Shown here in pieces: positions 24,032 to 36,439 of a stretch of 64,000 nucleotides of DNA. The stretch is from Brachynemurus nebulosus (lineage: Eukaryota > Arthropoda > Insecta > Neuroptera > Myrmeleontidae): assembly GCA_035578155.1 (NCBI GenBank), contig JAPWDM010000004.1:34365887-34429886 (forward strand), read 5' to 3'. Made by a program: the position numbers and the translations under genes. The notes under the pieces are model-generated. The model searched no databases. It saw only the letters and a program-made list of their open reading frames with translations, and was not told where the DNA came from. Position 1 is the first letter of the stretch. Each line of letters begins with the position of its first letter.

Positions 24032-27000
24032 TTAAAAGATATCTGAATTGTAGATAATGTTTTAATTTTCACAGAAATTGACAACCCCCCAAAATAAATT
24101 ATTAGTCAAATTGTAAAATAAACTTTTATCAAATTACATAACTATTTGTATGAAGCAAAATTAAAAAAATTAACTTACCTGAAATATTTTAAATGTATCA
24201 TCAGGACAGCATTTTGGAAACAAACAAATTTATATTACAGTATTCTTTGCACATTATTCCAGAAGCCATTTGCACAATGCATATAAAAACAAAACACCAG
24301 TACACCACTATAACACTGTTTTTGTAGCATATTTAAAGATTAATTTATCATACACGTTATAATCATATTAACTATATATCTTATCAAAAAATACTTTTGT
24401 TTAATTCAGCTAATTTGAAAACATAACTTTTAACCTTTAAGAGTATTACTTATGTACGTATAAATAATACAGCAATTCAATAACAGATAATATTAAAATA
24501 CATAAACTCATTTGCGCGCGCATGGGTTTTGCTATTTAGTGGTGTAAAAATAAACCAAAAACGTTGTAAAAATCCAAAGTTACACCTTTATTTGTGTAAT
24601 ATTAAAAAAAAACAGTACTTATACACAAGTTATATAAAAATACACCAATTTTTTCATATTACACAAATAATAGTGTATATTTTCAGAGCGAGGAGTAATT
24701 TTGCTCTAAATTTAAGTTATTTTACACGTTTTTGACCCTTTTTTCTTAGAGTGTATGTAAGTTGATTATCTATTATTGTTTCCATAGTTTCAAAGTATGC
24801 TTTGGCAAAGCATCTGACCACCGACACTATAAATTTAAAAATTTTTTACTGCCTAAATTTTATTTTAATTAGGGTTGGGCGGGGTAAAAAAAGACAAAAT
24901 CAAATCTTTTCATTTTTCATGTAGAAAATATTTGAATTCTTAGACAAAAAAAAATACTGTATGATGTTAAATTGTTTGTATTTTGAGATTTTGCATATTT
25001 TTTCACTCAAGCTAATGACATAAATCTATAAAAAAATAAAAACATTGTCTTTTTTTTACCCGCCAAATGGGGTAAAAAAAGGAAAGTGGAGGGTAAATAA
25101 CAGACAGACCTCTAACTAATAGGATACTGCAAGTACATGATTGGAAGGGTAAGAAATAGACAGCTTGGGTAATTAGCAGTACAACACTTTTTATTTCACA
25201 ACTCTATTTCTACTACAAAATTTTTTATAGATATATTTAAATTTTACGTATTTTACTAAAAACTTTAGCTAAGATTAAGCAGTAACAAAAGTCAAAAAAA
25301 GTTAACTGATGAAAAAGCTTGACTCATAGGACATTTCTTTGGACTTTAAATATTAAAACAGTTTTTATTTCACAAACGTACAACTAATAAAAAATTTATT
25401 GTAGCTCATTATAAAACCACTTATGCTAATTTGAGGCTGTCATTTTTTAAAACCATTTCACATAGTAAAAAAAATAAATAATCAAAATAATCTATGAATG
25501 AGTTAAAAATACTAAATGTGTGCAGTAAAGCATAGTTATACATTATAAAAACAAATAAATTTTCATGTGTCAAAAATACAAATTTTCGAATAAGCTGAAA
25601 TTGATATCCATGAAAATCGTCTCCTCACTAACAAGAAAATGTTGTTATTGAAGAATCAGTATTTTTTTAATCCATAAAATAAACATGTCATAATATAGTT
25701 TTAAATTGAAAATCCTTGTCAATAATTTTTTAATTTTCCTAAATGTTAACCCCTTGTTTTGTCTTTTTTTTACCCCATTTTTAGGATTTCGAAGCCCTAG
25801 CAAGCTTCGAAATACCTTATAATATTGCGTTTTCTGTCACAGACTTGCGCAATTGTATTTGAATAAGACGCCCACATTTTTTTTTAATTGAATGACTGTT
25901 TTTTCAATACAAATTTACAAATTTAAAGAGCAAAACTTAAAAAAATTACAAATTATTCAATAACTGAACAAACTGTTATCAACTTATTAAAAATTAATTC
26001 GGTTTTTCTGTTATTTTATAGCAATTATTTTTTATTATTATTAACATAATAGAAAAAAATATGGCACCTATGCACAACCAATGTTTAGTTGTGATATCGA
26101 ATTAACAACAAAATTGTAATAAAAAATACCTTTTTCTCTTTCTTTTTTCTATTTTATAGAAGCATGTATATATTTATCTCTCTTTCGCTGTTTTTTCTTA
26201 AAATTATTAATTATGGGTCAGATTCTAAAAATTGTTATCTTTGTCTAATAACTTATTTTAATACAGGCAGAGTCATCTTTACATATTTGTGATAATTATG
26301 CAATAAACTATGTATGTACTAAAATGTCATTTTATCATTTACAATTTCAAAAGTAAATAACGTAAATAATGCTAAGTTGTGGTTAAGTGGCAAAAATTAT
26401 TTTCTGGTGTTTATAATTAATTTGGGTTTTAATTATTTATTAAATAATATTTTTGTCAAGCAAATTATTTTGAAACATTCAAATATTGAACATTCAAATT
26501 AAATCGTGAAAAGGTGCCAAATTTTGTACTTTTAATCGTAAATAATTTGTGGTGTAGGTAAATTAAATTATTTTAAATGGAAAGTGGTTTTAGCTTATTG
26601 CACTACTTAACAATCCAAAAAAACATAAAATCCATTTAAATTTGTGAAAATTCGGGATTTTTTGAAAATTTTATAAGATTGTGAAATCAGATTTCGAAAA
26701 GTTAATTGAAATATAAGTTTTAAGACCCTGTCATTGACCATGGCCCAGTTTCTGACCTTTTTAACTTTTTTATAAATTAATAAAAAAAATTTATTTTAAA
26801 TAACAAAAAAAAATTCTTAATTTAAAGTAATTTTTTCTGTGCCTAATAAATAGAAATTGAAAAAATATAGAATAGATTAACTAAATAAAAAAAAATTTCG
26901 GTAAAACAGGCGAGGTTATCTGTTTAGTGACATATGCATAAAATAGTTATCTTAGATTAGTTTATTAATAATGAACGTTTGTTCCCAAGCGATATATGCT

Positions 27001-27081
27001 CCTGAATATTTAACATAAATAAAAATAAATTTAGAGGGAAAAATAATTTTTTTGCAATTCTAATAAGACTAAATAAAGTAG

Positions 27082-27716
27082 TCAAGTGTGCGTTAGACAC
27101 GTACCAAGGCAGGATTTCGTAGTATAGTAGCAAGAATTCGAAATAAAATATTTTTTGCATTTACTTAAAACATTGACGGTCATGAGCACCGCACTGCATC
27201 AAGTTAAACTGACTAACTGTGACACAACGCTGTACCGTGTCAACAATTCTATAATACCTAAGCGTACTAATTGGGAGTTCCATCATAGTAGGTTATGATC
27301 ATCTACGCGTTAATCAGTTTAACTTGATGCTGTGCGGTGCTCATGACCATCAACGTTTTAAGTAAATGTAAAAATATTTTATCTCGAATTTTTCCTACTG
27401 TACCGTAAAGTTGGGTGACTTTGGTCCATTTTTGAACTTTACACTGTTATAAGTTTTACACCAAATGATATTAATTTTTGTTTCTAATTACGTTTTATGG
27501 GTCTGTATTAGTACTTTTAATTTTGAAATGGAGAAGAAGCTAAATACATTCTAAATATATATATTTTTTTTAAATAAGGGTGGCCAAAGTCAGACGACGA
27601 AGTTGGGTTACTTTGGCCACATGTTGCTTTTTTTTGGAACATGCAAAGACACGCCAGAGCATGAGTTACTTTGACCATGGATTTAATAGCCAAGTATGTT
27701 TGAAATATTTTTTGAG

Positions 27717-27747
<31 letters not shown>

Positions 27748-28084
27748 AAAAATATGATAAAAATACTTCTTTTTTATGTTTTATTATATCAAGCTGTCCT
27801 TAAAGTTTTTAAAGGTAAAAATTGTAGGTTTTTCGTAAATTTTTCTATTTAAACTTTTTCAGTTACTAAAAATAAAATTGTTTTATGTATATAATTTTTT
27901 TAGAATCCAATATAATCTATAGAATCAGTAAAAAATACTATTCCGTACATAAGTATTATTATAACGTAATCGTGCGTAAATAAAGCAAATATTGAAAAAT
28001 AGCTAGTCACCCGTGGTGGCCAAAGACATCCAATTTTACGGTACTACGAGATCCTGCCTTGGTGCGTGTCTAACACGTACTTGA
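27082..28084. repeat. Foldback interrupted in one arm
   Basis: The left arm (about 27082-27212) contains GGTCATGAGCACCGCACTGC and ACGTACCAAGGCAGGAT. The right arm (about 27312-27402 plus 28044-28084) carries the complements in mirrored order. The right arm is split by a TA-flanked element at 27403-28041; closing that gap restores pairing with the left arm. Its outer tips match the hairpin cassette motif (TCAAGT...ACACGNACC). Confidence 0.65.
27403..28041. mobile_element. TA-flanked MITE, 639 bp, inserted in the foldback
   Basis: The left end is CCGTAAAGTTGGGTGACTTT and the right end (complement) CCGTAAAATTGGATGTCTTT. Each is bordered by TA (27401-27402 and 28042-28043). The motif GGGTTACTTTGGCC recurs inside at about 27578, 27604 and 27662. 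It contains a T run at 27717-27744 and no coding region. Confidence 0.75.
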
Positions 28085-28469
28085 ATACTTTTTTTTCTTT
28101 TTTTTTAACATATAAAAAAATTACAATCAGATGGACCATTTAAGTAAAACTTTGTACCTTACATTACTAAAGCATGTAGAATAACAAGAAAAAAATACAG
28201 CACTTATGAGATTTTTTACTTACTGAAAAAGTTCGTCGTCGCGGAATGAATATTTTTTGCTCATGAATAACAGAAGTTTGGGAGAAAAATTCTTTATGTT
28301 ATAAAGCCCGCTCCAAAAAATAATTTTTTGGTCCAGACAGCTTAAAATACTAATGTATTTTGTTGTAATATTTTTTATTTTTCGAATTTAACACTGTTGA
28401 GTTTAATATAAGTATGTCTTTTTTTACCCCAGTGGAGCAGTGTCTTTTTTTACCCCGCCCAACCCTATT

Positions 28470-29706
28470 TATGTGGGAAACGGTTATTTCGCACTCAGAT
28501 GAAAACTCTTATTCGTGAGAAATAAGCGTCTTTTCCCACTTATTGTACAACATACTATTTTATAAATTTTGGTGCAGAGGCCATTGTACTGTAACTCAAA
28601 ATTTGCTAGAAATGACTGTTCCCTCCCTGATCTTTTAGGTTTTTAGAACTTAAATTTAGTTTTTAATAGGTTTCATAAATTTTGATTCATAGATTATCGG
28701 AAAATTGCCGGTTGCTCCGACACTGTAAATATTTTAAAATGACAAGAGGAAACACAGTGATAGACAATGTATACATTAGGAAACAAGTATACTTGTTTCC
28801 TAAAATGTTTCAGTATAATGTCGGACAATTCATGCGCTTTTCCACTGTCATAAGCAAATTTCAATAATTAACTATACAACAAAAATAAAAAAAATTAATT
28901 TAGTGTATTAACTGCTCATTGTAGTATCGATACGAAAATCTAATTATACAAACTCGACTCGCTCTTGACCGTTGTTTTTGCAGTTAAATTTAAATTGTTT
29001 AAATTTCTAATATCACTTTTATAGTCTTCTAATATGATCAAAAGTGAAAATAGTAGTGCCAGAACCTTATTGAAGTAGGGTCTAGATCTCATTCCCTGCT
29101 TTTCAAAACTGTAGATAATTTATCATAATTAGAATTTGTAAAAGAAAGAGATTTTGGTGGATTTGAAAAATTTAACATACTTGATGACGTCATCAAGTTA
29201 AAAATTTTAATTTTATTGAAATTTTCGTTACACAGACGCCGCAGTATTATGAATACATGTTGTCATTAGGTTAATTTCTGGTTGATTTTTTTATTTCTGT
29301 TATCAGAATTGCAAATTTTTTTTAAACACTATGAAAATCTATTTTTTGTTAATCTTACATTTTTAATTTTATTCTGAAAATGAAAGAACAAAAATGATAA
29401 TTGCTCCAAATTTAATCTTACAGTCATTTAATTTTTTTTTTTTTTGGTGATGTCTTCAAATTAAAAATTTTAATCTCATTAAATTTTTGAATATCCAAAC
29501 GTTATTTTACGAAAATTCGGTATATTTGTTTGATTTGGTGTTAAACTTCCAGTTTTTGTTGTCAAAATGACAAAAATCCTTCATTCAAGAAACTGCACTT
29601 TTTGTAAAAATCATAAACAACAATTCTTAGTAGTGGATATGTAGTGATATATCAACAATATTTTAATATACTATATCACCAACGGAAGCTCCTATAATAT
29701 TAATTA
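28470..29706. other. AT-rich stretch with one perfect 28-bp palindrome
   Basis: A perfect palindrome centred on AAGTATACTT lies at 28776-28803. No gene was recognised in the stretch. Confidence 0.4.
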
Positions 29707-29708
29707 AA

Positions 29709-29929
29709 TACCCCTGTCGCAGCATCCTGCACAACAGCGAATTTACGTTTCTAAAAGTAAGTTTTTCTCGGAAACCAGTTTACATCTAGAATAAAAGAAT
29801 TCAAAGGACCTCCCAAATATGTAGAAACGCATAGAAAATGTGGAAACATGTGTAGAAAACGGGCATACGATAGAAACTTGTTTAGAGGTCCCTAGACACT
29901 GAAAATGACATTCACTAAAATTTATATAT
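29709..29929 (+). repeat. Left end of the CCCCTGTCGCAG repeat family
   Basis: It begins CCCCTGTCGCAGCATCCTGC next to TA, with GCGAATTT and TTTTTCTCGGAAAC blocks. Further on comes AGAGGTCCCTAGA...ACTAAAATTTATATA, which runs straight into the (TA)n tract. Family members also end at 35153, 42602, 57995 and 58266. An oppositely oriented end at 35153 could make this one 5.4-kb unit, but two separate fragments are equally possible. Confidence 0.6.
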
Positions 29930-29936
29930 ATATATA

Positions 29937-30031
<95 letters not shown>
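29930..30031. repeat. (TA)n microsatellite
   Basis: This is about 95 bases of TA; it resumes at 30470 after a TA-flanked insertion. Confidence 0.95.
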
Positions 30032-30033
<2 letters not shown>

Positions 30034-30462
30034 AGAGGGGCAAAATAGGGTATCCCAAAAATTTGGTAAAAATTATTATATTTTCAAATTTGATAATATT
30101 GAAAACCAAATAGTTTTTCGTTTGATAAAAACATTTTATTCGATAATGAAGAACAATTCAGAATTATTAAAAAAATCATTATTTTTCGCCTCTGCATCCA
30201 CTACTAATATAAATGGTGATTCGTTTTACGTAAATTACTCCTAAAAAAATATATTATTCAGTAGCTTCGTTTTCTTATGAATATATTTATAATCTTACAT
30301 TATTAAGGGGTACCCCATTTTGCCCGCAAAAAAAATTTTTTTACGGCAGCTCGAAATTTGATTAAATTTACTTTAATTACGACTGAAAATAATAAGATTC
30401 AGCATATTTCAGTCCGTAACATCATAAGTGTTTTTAAGTACCCCGTTTTACCCCCTCCCCCC
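30032..30462. mobile_element. TA-flanked MITE inserted in a (TA)n tract, 431 bp
   Basis: The left end is GGAGAGGGGCAAAATAGGG and the right end (complement) GGGGGGAGGGGGTAAAACGG. TA runs on both sides. Motif relatives (GGGTACCCCATTTTGCCC) occur at about 30306-30324. The rest is AT-rich and noncoding. Confidence 0.7.
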
Positions 30463-30467
30463 TATAT

Positions 30468-30469
<2 letters not shown>

Positions 30470-30541
<72 letters not shown>
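30470..30541. repeat. (TA)n microsatellite, right part
   Basis: This is TA repeat continuing after the insertion, with a few CA/TG units at its start. Confidence 0.95.
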
Positions 30542-30543
<2 letters not shown>

Positions 30544-30544
30544 T

Positions 30545-31740
30545 TATATTGAATTTTTTAAGTATAAAAGTGGGTCGCGAGTCAAAAGGTTTGAGAATCA
30601 GTGTTCTATACGTACCTACCGTTACATTTTTCGCGTCTAGTGTCTTTCGCATCGCGAGCTTTTTTTCTGTATTCCTGCCGTAACATATTATATTCATGTC
30701 CATCCTTCTAAAATAAATACTGTACTCAAGAATTTGCGTATGACATCTATCTACTTCGCTACCTATCAAAATCGGCAATATTCCTTCGTAGTACTATTCC
30801 TTGAGAACGATTTAAAAGAATGCTATCGGAAATCCCCAATTGGCTTAGATTTTCCAATCCCTGTCATTAAAATTATAGGTTTGACAATAAAGCCATTAAG
30901 ATTAATTGTTATTTTGAATTTAAAAATATTTTTTTAAAATGATGAAGGGGATAATTTTGCTGTAATTTTTGAACTCTTGTGAGTTTCAGATAAATTGAAA
31001 ACAAAGAATAATAATACGTAGTCAAGAGTTAGCCGTCCTATAATCGTAACTGCAAATTAAATTTCCCTTTTTATGGGTTTTAGAGATAAAAAAAATTATT
31101 ATGAATATAATTTAGATGTAATATTGTTGATAGAAAAATCCATTCAAATAACGAAATTAACATTTATTATTTTTTGTAGGAAAAAATATCCTCACTTAAA
31201 AACAAAACCTTCTCAAAAAAACACTATAATTTTTGTGAGATATAAAAAAATATAAAAGTAAAAATTTAATATATTACTGTAATTACTGTATGAATTATGT
31301 GTCTGCTACATTCTCTATTATCCGCTATAAAATATAGACAGCCATCAATCAAGGGTGCCTTAATTCGTCAAGCGTTAAATATAACATTCAGTGTAACTAT
31401 AGTACTGCCTCAACCGTCAAGCCATATACACAATATAACAGTCCACAATATATTATATTTATTTATGAAAGTACAACAGTGTGCATAAAAAATGAAACAG
31501 CAAATCGAATTTTGAATTTCGTTTGTCATCGTTGGTGCATCTTTTACTCAGGGATTCACAAAGTGCAATTCGTGAACTCCGAAAATGCAATCCGTGATAC
31601 CTTATCGTCTGCAATTTTAAATTCATAAAGATTATTTATCTACATTTTTTTTTAAATTAAGAACCTATGAATCTGACTAGACCATAGTTAAACATTTTTT
31701 GGTTACATTAAATTTTATATCTCGTTAGTCGTTATTATAA
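30545..31740. other. AT-rich stretch without recognisable gene
   Basis: A GC-richer patch lies at 30573-30665 (GGGTCGCGAGTC). Short frames exist but show no domain. Confidence 0.3.
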
Positions 31741-31906
31741 TTTATGTCACTTAATTTAAGCATGATTCATCACTTACGAATTTAAGGATTTCCCGTTTTC
31801 TTAGCTTTATCTCTTTCATTGTTGCAAATGCGTAAATTTCAAATTTGCAGTTTGTTTTTAGAAAAGAATAGAAGATTGATTTGTTTCGAATATAAGAATT
31901 ACATAT

Positions 31907-32500
31907 CCCTTTGCACTCGAACCGTTTTTTAGTATGAGTACTCAGCTACTCGACAGTAGTTTTAAAACGCTGCAAACACTATTGTATTAGGAGAACATAA
32001 TATCATGATACAATATGTCTATTAGTTAATTAGTAGTATGTATCACAATGTATTGTAGCAAGACGTCGCGTCGTTGTTGTATCATGTTTTCCTAATATAA
32101 TAATTTTCAAATAAATGAAGAAGGCTGAGTGAGAAACGGAGTGAATTGGAATCAAAACGTGTTCACACTATCGATATAGGATCTGATATCGCTCCGATAA
32201 AATATTATCTCAGTGGTATTGGTATTGGAGCGGTATTGAAGCGAGAGCGAACCGTGACTGATATCGGACCGATATCAGAGCGATGATGAGAATACACTCA
32301 TTATTTATTATGTAAGAATATTTTATCGAACCGGGAACGGAGTGATATCGTACTGAGAGCGGAGCGTTAATGTAAATCGGGCCCTAGCGTGTTGTAAATA
32401 ATAAAATACGTACCTATTGTTTATGGCGCCGCTGCGGCGCCTAATGAGTGGAATAAATATTTATTGTGTCGCCGTGGCGGCGCCCATCGAGTGCAAAGGG
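31907..32500. mobile_element. piggyBac-like MITE, 594 bp
   Basis: The ends are CCCTTTGCACTCGA and its exact complement. The right border is TTAA (32501-32504); the left border reads ATAT where the uninterrupted relative at 41.0 kb has TTAA, so the left copy has probably mutated. GC-rich GGCGCC hairpins lie near the right end (32425-32485). It carries a 115-bp foldback (31984-32098, arms TATTAGGARAACATGATACA) and half of a Harbinger MITE. Confidence 0.7.
32137..32383 (-). repeat. Harbinger MITE fragment
   Basis: It is homologous in reverse orientation to 35972-36230. Shared features are CTGATATCGCTCCGATAAAA, the 'ACTGATATCGGACCGATAT' block and the terminus GCGTTAATGTAAATCGGGCC. Only one terminus is present, so this copy is truncated. 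Confidence 0.7.
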
Positions 32501-32550
32501 TTAATTTTTTAACGATGATTCATGGTCAATTGTATTTGAAACGGGGTATA

Positions 32551-34755
32551 CATAGATTTTTTACATCAATGGTGTTCATTTTTTGTTTCTATACGCGTTA
32601 CTTTTCTATTATAATTTATTCGATATACGAAAATAATCAAATTTGTTCAAGAAATGGTATTTACTTTTTGATTGTGATTTTTCAGTTATGTCTCTAAAAT
32701 TTTGATTTTGCTAAATATGAAAAAAATAGTATTGAAAAATCTATGAACAGCTCTGAATTTCATGTTTCTAACATCAAAATTAGGGTTATTGAAGCTTTAA
32801 AAATTTTTCTATTTATGATGACGTCATCAGGTTCAGTTTTTTTTCTGTTTTAAATTAGTAGCTACAAGAAAGACATGAATCAGACCCGTTGGTGAAATCT
32901 GGGTAATTTAAGTGCCCGATTTTCATTTTTCCTGTAAAAATAGCCGAGTTCCTGATATGATTTTTCTTGTTAAGCTCTATCGCAATTATTAATTTGTAAA
33001 CTAAAATAAGATATCGATTAAATTTTTCTCTGCAATAAACGGGTTAAACATCACTATTTTATATACCTACTTTTTTTTTACCGAACTCAAACGACAAACG
33101 TTAAGTAGAAATATTCATTCTTCCATTGTATCCTTTCTTTATTTTAAAATTTTTTCTTGGCCCGCCAACGCAGAACTTTGGAAACCCCTTGTGTAACATA
33201 ATAGATAAATATTTTTGTTATCTCCACTATCTTGCAAATCAAATTGGCTTCCCTGGGCTCTATTCTTCGCTGGCCATTAGAAAATATATGCATTTTTTTA
33301 CTTAAGTCTAAAATGAATAAGCACGAATGAGTAACTGAAGCTTCTCACATGGAGTTGATGTGGGATAAACATAGGGGACGAAACTATATTTTATATACAA
33401 AAAAAAAGTTTATGATCAAAGTTGACGAATTACTCGGACGGTACGAAGATTGCCTACAGTGGTCCACTACTGTACCTACCCACCTAGTTGGTCGTAACTT
33501 CTGTTCGTTCTACTCTTGCACTTTGTTCTATTTCTGTCAAAAAGAATTCAGTTGAGTACAAAATGAATTATGATTGGTAATGAAAATAAATGAGCCATTT
33601 ATCTTTGTCGGTTTCTATTTGTAATAATCATATTCTCTTCTTTTTCCTAGCTTTCCGTTTTTTTTTTTGTATGTATTTTGCATTTTTCGGCATCATGTAA
33701 GTGTTAGGAATATAAATACAGGTATAATAATATTAAATGAGAATTATTGCTAAAAATTATACAGGCAAAGTAGAAATACAAGAAATTTTTCAAGAATGTT
33801 GTTGATGCGAAATTATCAGTTCCAATTTGATGATTATTTTGGAAAATGATTATTATTTTTGACTAAATATTCTGGAAAATAATTATTACTTTTGACTATA
33901 GGTAAAAACGACTAGGCAGATATCTTTTTTCCTAAAATCGAATCTGGTATGATAATCAAAAGTGGTGGGTAAAGATCAGCCATTTTTCGACCATCGGCCC
34001 ATTTCTCCGATATTGTTTCTTCTTAAATGTATATTATTTAATAAATTCAAAGATCAATACAAGTTAAGACGCATATAAACATGTACGAAAAACACTTACG
34101 TACAAACCAAAAGAAACGTTTACTATTCGAAAAAGGGAATATCGTGGTTCGTACGACGCCTCATTAGAATATAGTTATCGAAAGTTCAAAAATTTGTTAA
34201 AAGTGCGACAAAATGTCAACAGACATACCTACTGTGTTTGAGGGGTTACTTTATAACTTGTTATAATTTGGAAATAGATACTATGTATTTTTTAAGGTCA
34301 GAACTTGTGCTTTACCTAGATACAGAATAACTGCTTGAATAAAACTTTTAATTTTCAGGGTTTTCTTAAGCAAAATATGGCCAATTATTTTCCATTTCCT
34401 GATAGTTTTAATTGTAATCCACGAATGGCTGACAAACAAAAAATAGCAAATCCTGCAGCGCTCATTATGGTCAAGAACAATATTATGATATTTTAAGGTT
34501 CTGAAATATCTCATCCACTTTCCGTTATATTACTCTTAGATTTCTACGACATTGCTCTCTAGCGGTTCAACGGTTTGGCTTAAACTAACTTCAACTTCAG
34601 ATTCGTGATCAGTGTCGAAAAATACACAAAACGTATAGTTTAAAATTTCGACAGACATGATACTATTTACACATACTCTGTAAATCGATAGCTGTTTCCA
34701 GAATGCAGAGTCTACTAACAGTCTGTCTGCAAAAGTGATGAATGCCGACAGATCA
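32551..34755. other. AT-rich stretch without recognisable gene
   Basis: No domain or transposon end was recognised. A minus-strand open frame of 98 codons (34536-34832) partly overlaps the repeat starting near 34760 and is not family-like. Confidence 0.3.
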
Positions 34756-34759
34756 ATTT

Positions 34760-35153
34760 TTTTTAGCGAATTTCCAGAATGGAATTCAGCTATTACAGCC
34801 ACTGTCATGACACGATTTGAACCCGGGACCATGGCAGAAATTTGTTTTGAGGTCCCTAGAAACCGAAAATAATATTCACTAAAATTTATGTATTAAATTT
34901 ATATTTAGTCCCACACCGTTGGACAAATTCGTTAGCCAGCCATGTCGGATGCCTAGAACATGGTTCTTTTGACCATTTTTCGTGAAAAAAATTAGTTTTT
35001 TACCAAAATTTTCTCAAGTTAAAAATTTTTTTCGACATTTATTTATACCATTAGAAAGAGGAGGAAAAATCACTTAAAAGGGTGAAAAATCACAGAAAAA
35101 CGGATTTTTATATACGGAAATTCGCTATGTTATGCAGGATGCTGCGACAGGGG
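34760..35153 (-). repeat. CCCCTGTCGCAG family, right end
   Basis: Read on the minus strand it runs from CCCCTGTCGCAGCATCCTGC (35153 leftward) through CATCCGACATGGCTGGCTAA to a GGTTTCTAGGGACCTC...CATGGTCCCGGGTTC block. The same order appears around 42.6 and 51.4 kb. TA borders the end at 35154-35155. No (TA)n tract is present at the usual site in this copy. Confidence 0.65.
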
Positions 35154-35155
35154 TA

Positions 35156-35968
35156 TTTTATTTCTGTTTATAAAATACGACTCTTTTAATTGTGAATAAA
35201 TTCTTAGAAATTTAACAAAAATGTTATCAAAGGTAACAGTTTTTTTGTGTAGTATTATTGAATGTCAGGAAAAAGAAGATAATCCATAATTGTCAAGCAC
35301 TTGTAATCTCATTATTTGTTTGTAGATATAACTTTAAAAATTACAGTAATTTTGTCTTAAATAACAGATAATAGAAACATTGACTACTTATAAAAAATAT
35401 TCATACCTAAGTTAAGGCATATCTAATCTTGAATTTACTACAAGTTCTCAGTAGGAAATCAATATTAATCTTTGCAAAATTTACAAAACACTTTCTAATT
35501 GTAAACATCCTAAATCCGATTATTTTAAATTACCATAATCTTGTCAAACCATGTCTAATTCTCATTATACAAAAATTATGCAAACTATTCAGTTCTATTC
35601 AGAAAAGGCCTTGACTTCTAAAAGTAGTATAATAGCCACAGTCCATCCCCAAAAATAATTTTAAATATGTTGTAAATAATAAAATAATAGAAATTTGTAT
35701 AGAAATATTGCAGGAAGTACCGCACTCTATCACAAAAAGATGATAAATTAAAACATGGTGAGAATGAGATTACGGACCGTTCAGACCGGTGCGGTCGCCC
35801 GGATCATGCACGCAACTGTAATATAATTTCATCGTTCTACTTGAATCACACCCAAACTCAAGTTGATAAAAATTTTTGAACAATAAAAATCAAATAGATA
35901 TTGGTTTTGGACAAAAAAATTTAATAAAATTATTTAACAAGTTTTGGTTAATTGGTCTAATCGGTCCT
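35156..35968. other. AT-rich stretch without recognisable gene
   Basis: A short GC-rich patch at 35778-35812 (GACCGTTCAGACCGGTGCGG) resembles a transposon end, but no partner was found. Confidence 0.3.
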
Positions 35969-35971
35969 TTA

Positions 35972-36433
35972 GGCCCGATCCACATTAACGCTCCGCTCTC
36001 GGTACGATATCGCTCCGCTCCCCATTCGATAAAATATTCTTACACAATAAACAATGAGTGTATTCACATCATCGCTCGAATATCGGTCCGATATCAGTCA
36101 CAGTTCACTCCCACTCCAATGCCCCTCCAATATCAATACCACTCAGGAAATATTTTATCGGAGCGATATCAGACTTGTTACGGCTTGTACCTTTAATGTA
36201 AACACTTTTTTGATTCCACTCCAATACGCTTGTATTCAGTTGTTATGAAAAGATGTTTGTATCGAACTGAGACCGAACTGGGAGCGTATACCCAGAGCGG
36301 CATTATAATGTGAATGGAGAACGAATAGGTACAAGCATGTTATCAGCACTGTAATGTGAACAGAACAAGATTATATCGGAGCGAGAATGGAGTGGGAGCG
36401 TACCGAGAGCGGAGCGTTAATGTAAATCGGGCC
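35972..36433. mobile_element. PIF/Harbinger-type MITE, 462 bp
   Basis: The ends are GGCCCGATCCACATTAACGC and (complement) GGCCCGATTTACATTAACGC. Inverted repeats extend over at least 35 bases through CTCCGCTCTCGG. TTA borders each side (35969-35971 and 36434-36436). A three-base TTA/TAA duplication and GGC/GGG ends are typical of Harbinger. A transposase relic of that superfamily lies 1.3 kb away. Internal GATATCGGACCGATATC-like palindromes repeat. Confidence 0.8.
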
Positions 36434-36439
36434 TTAAAC

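Larger units (their letters stand above)
20567..24753. mobile_element. 4.2-kb TA-flanked DNA element, copy A
   Basis: It begins CACTCTAAGAAAAAA and ends with the exact complement, bordered by TA (20565-20566 and 24754-24755). A near-identical copy lies at 52080-56287 with different flanks but the same ends, so the unit moved by transposition. Both subterminal regions (20600-20940 and 24530-24735) are packed with GTGTAA/TTACAC motifs in both orientations, more than fifteen in all. Inside are palindromic TGAATCA boxes, a tandem array of about 475-bp units, a hairpin cassette at 23150-23186, and a nested TTAA-flanked foldback. No transposase was recognised. TA borders suggest Tc1/mariner-type mobilisation, by inference only. 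Confidence 0.8.
24872..28465. mobile_element. 3.6-kb TA-flanked element with GGGGTAAAA-type ends
   Basis: The terminal repeats are perfect for about 25 bases, starting GGGTTGGGCGGGGTAAAA, and are bordered by TA (24870-24871 and 28466-28467). The inner part of the repeat (GGGGTAAAAAAAG or complement) recurs at about 25048-25083, 25760-25777 and 28414-28430. The interior is AT-rich and shows no recognisable transposase. It also contains a foldback at 27082-28084. Confidence 0.75.
31741..32550 (+). repeat. Dispersed ~215-bp repeat split by a MITE
   Basis: Segments 31741-31906 and 32501-32550 match, in order and without a gap, the insert at 40835-41049. Shared landmarks are TTCCCGTTTTCTTAGCTTTA-like and GAAAAGAATAGAAGATTGAT blocks. 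The family is unknown. Confidence 0.65.

Noticed and set aside
34536..34832. 98-codon minus-strand frame
   Set aside because: Its N-terminal part is translated from the CCCCTGTCGCAG repeat family and the remainder has no recognisable domain.
29709..35153. A single 5.4-kb transposon spanning both CCCCTGTCGCAG ends
   Set aside because: The internal sequence is heterogeneous and each end matches other solo copies, so two fragments are as likely. It was not annotated as one element.
35778..35812. GC-rich GACCGTTCAGACCGGTGCGG patch as a transposon end
   Set aside because: No inverted partner or target duplication could be found.
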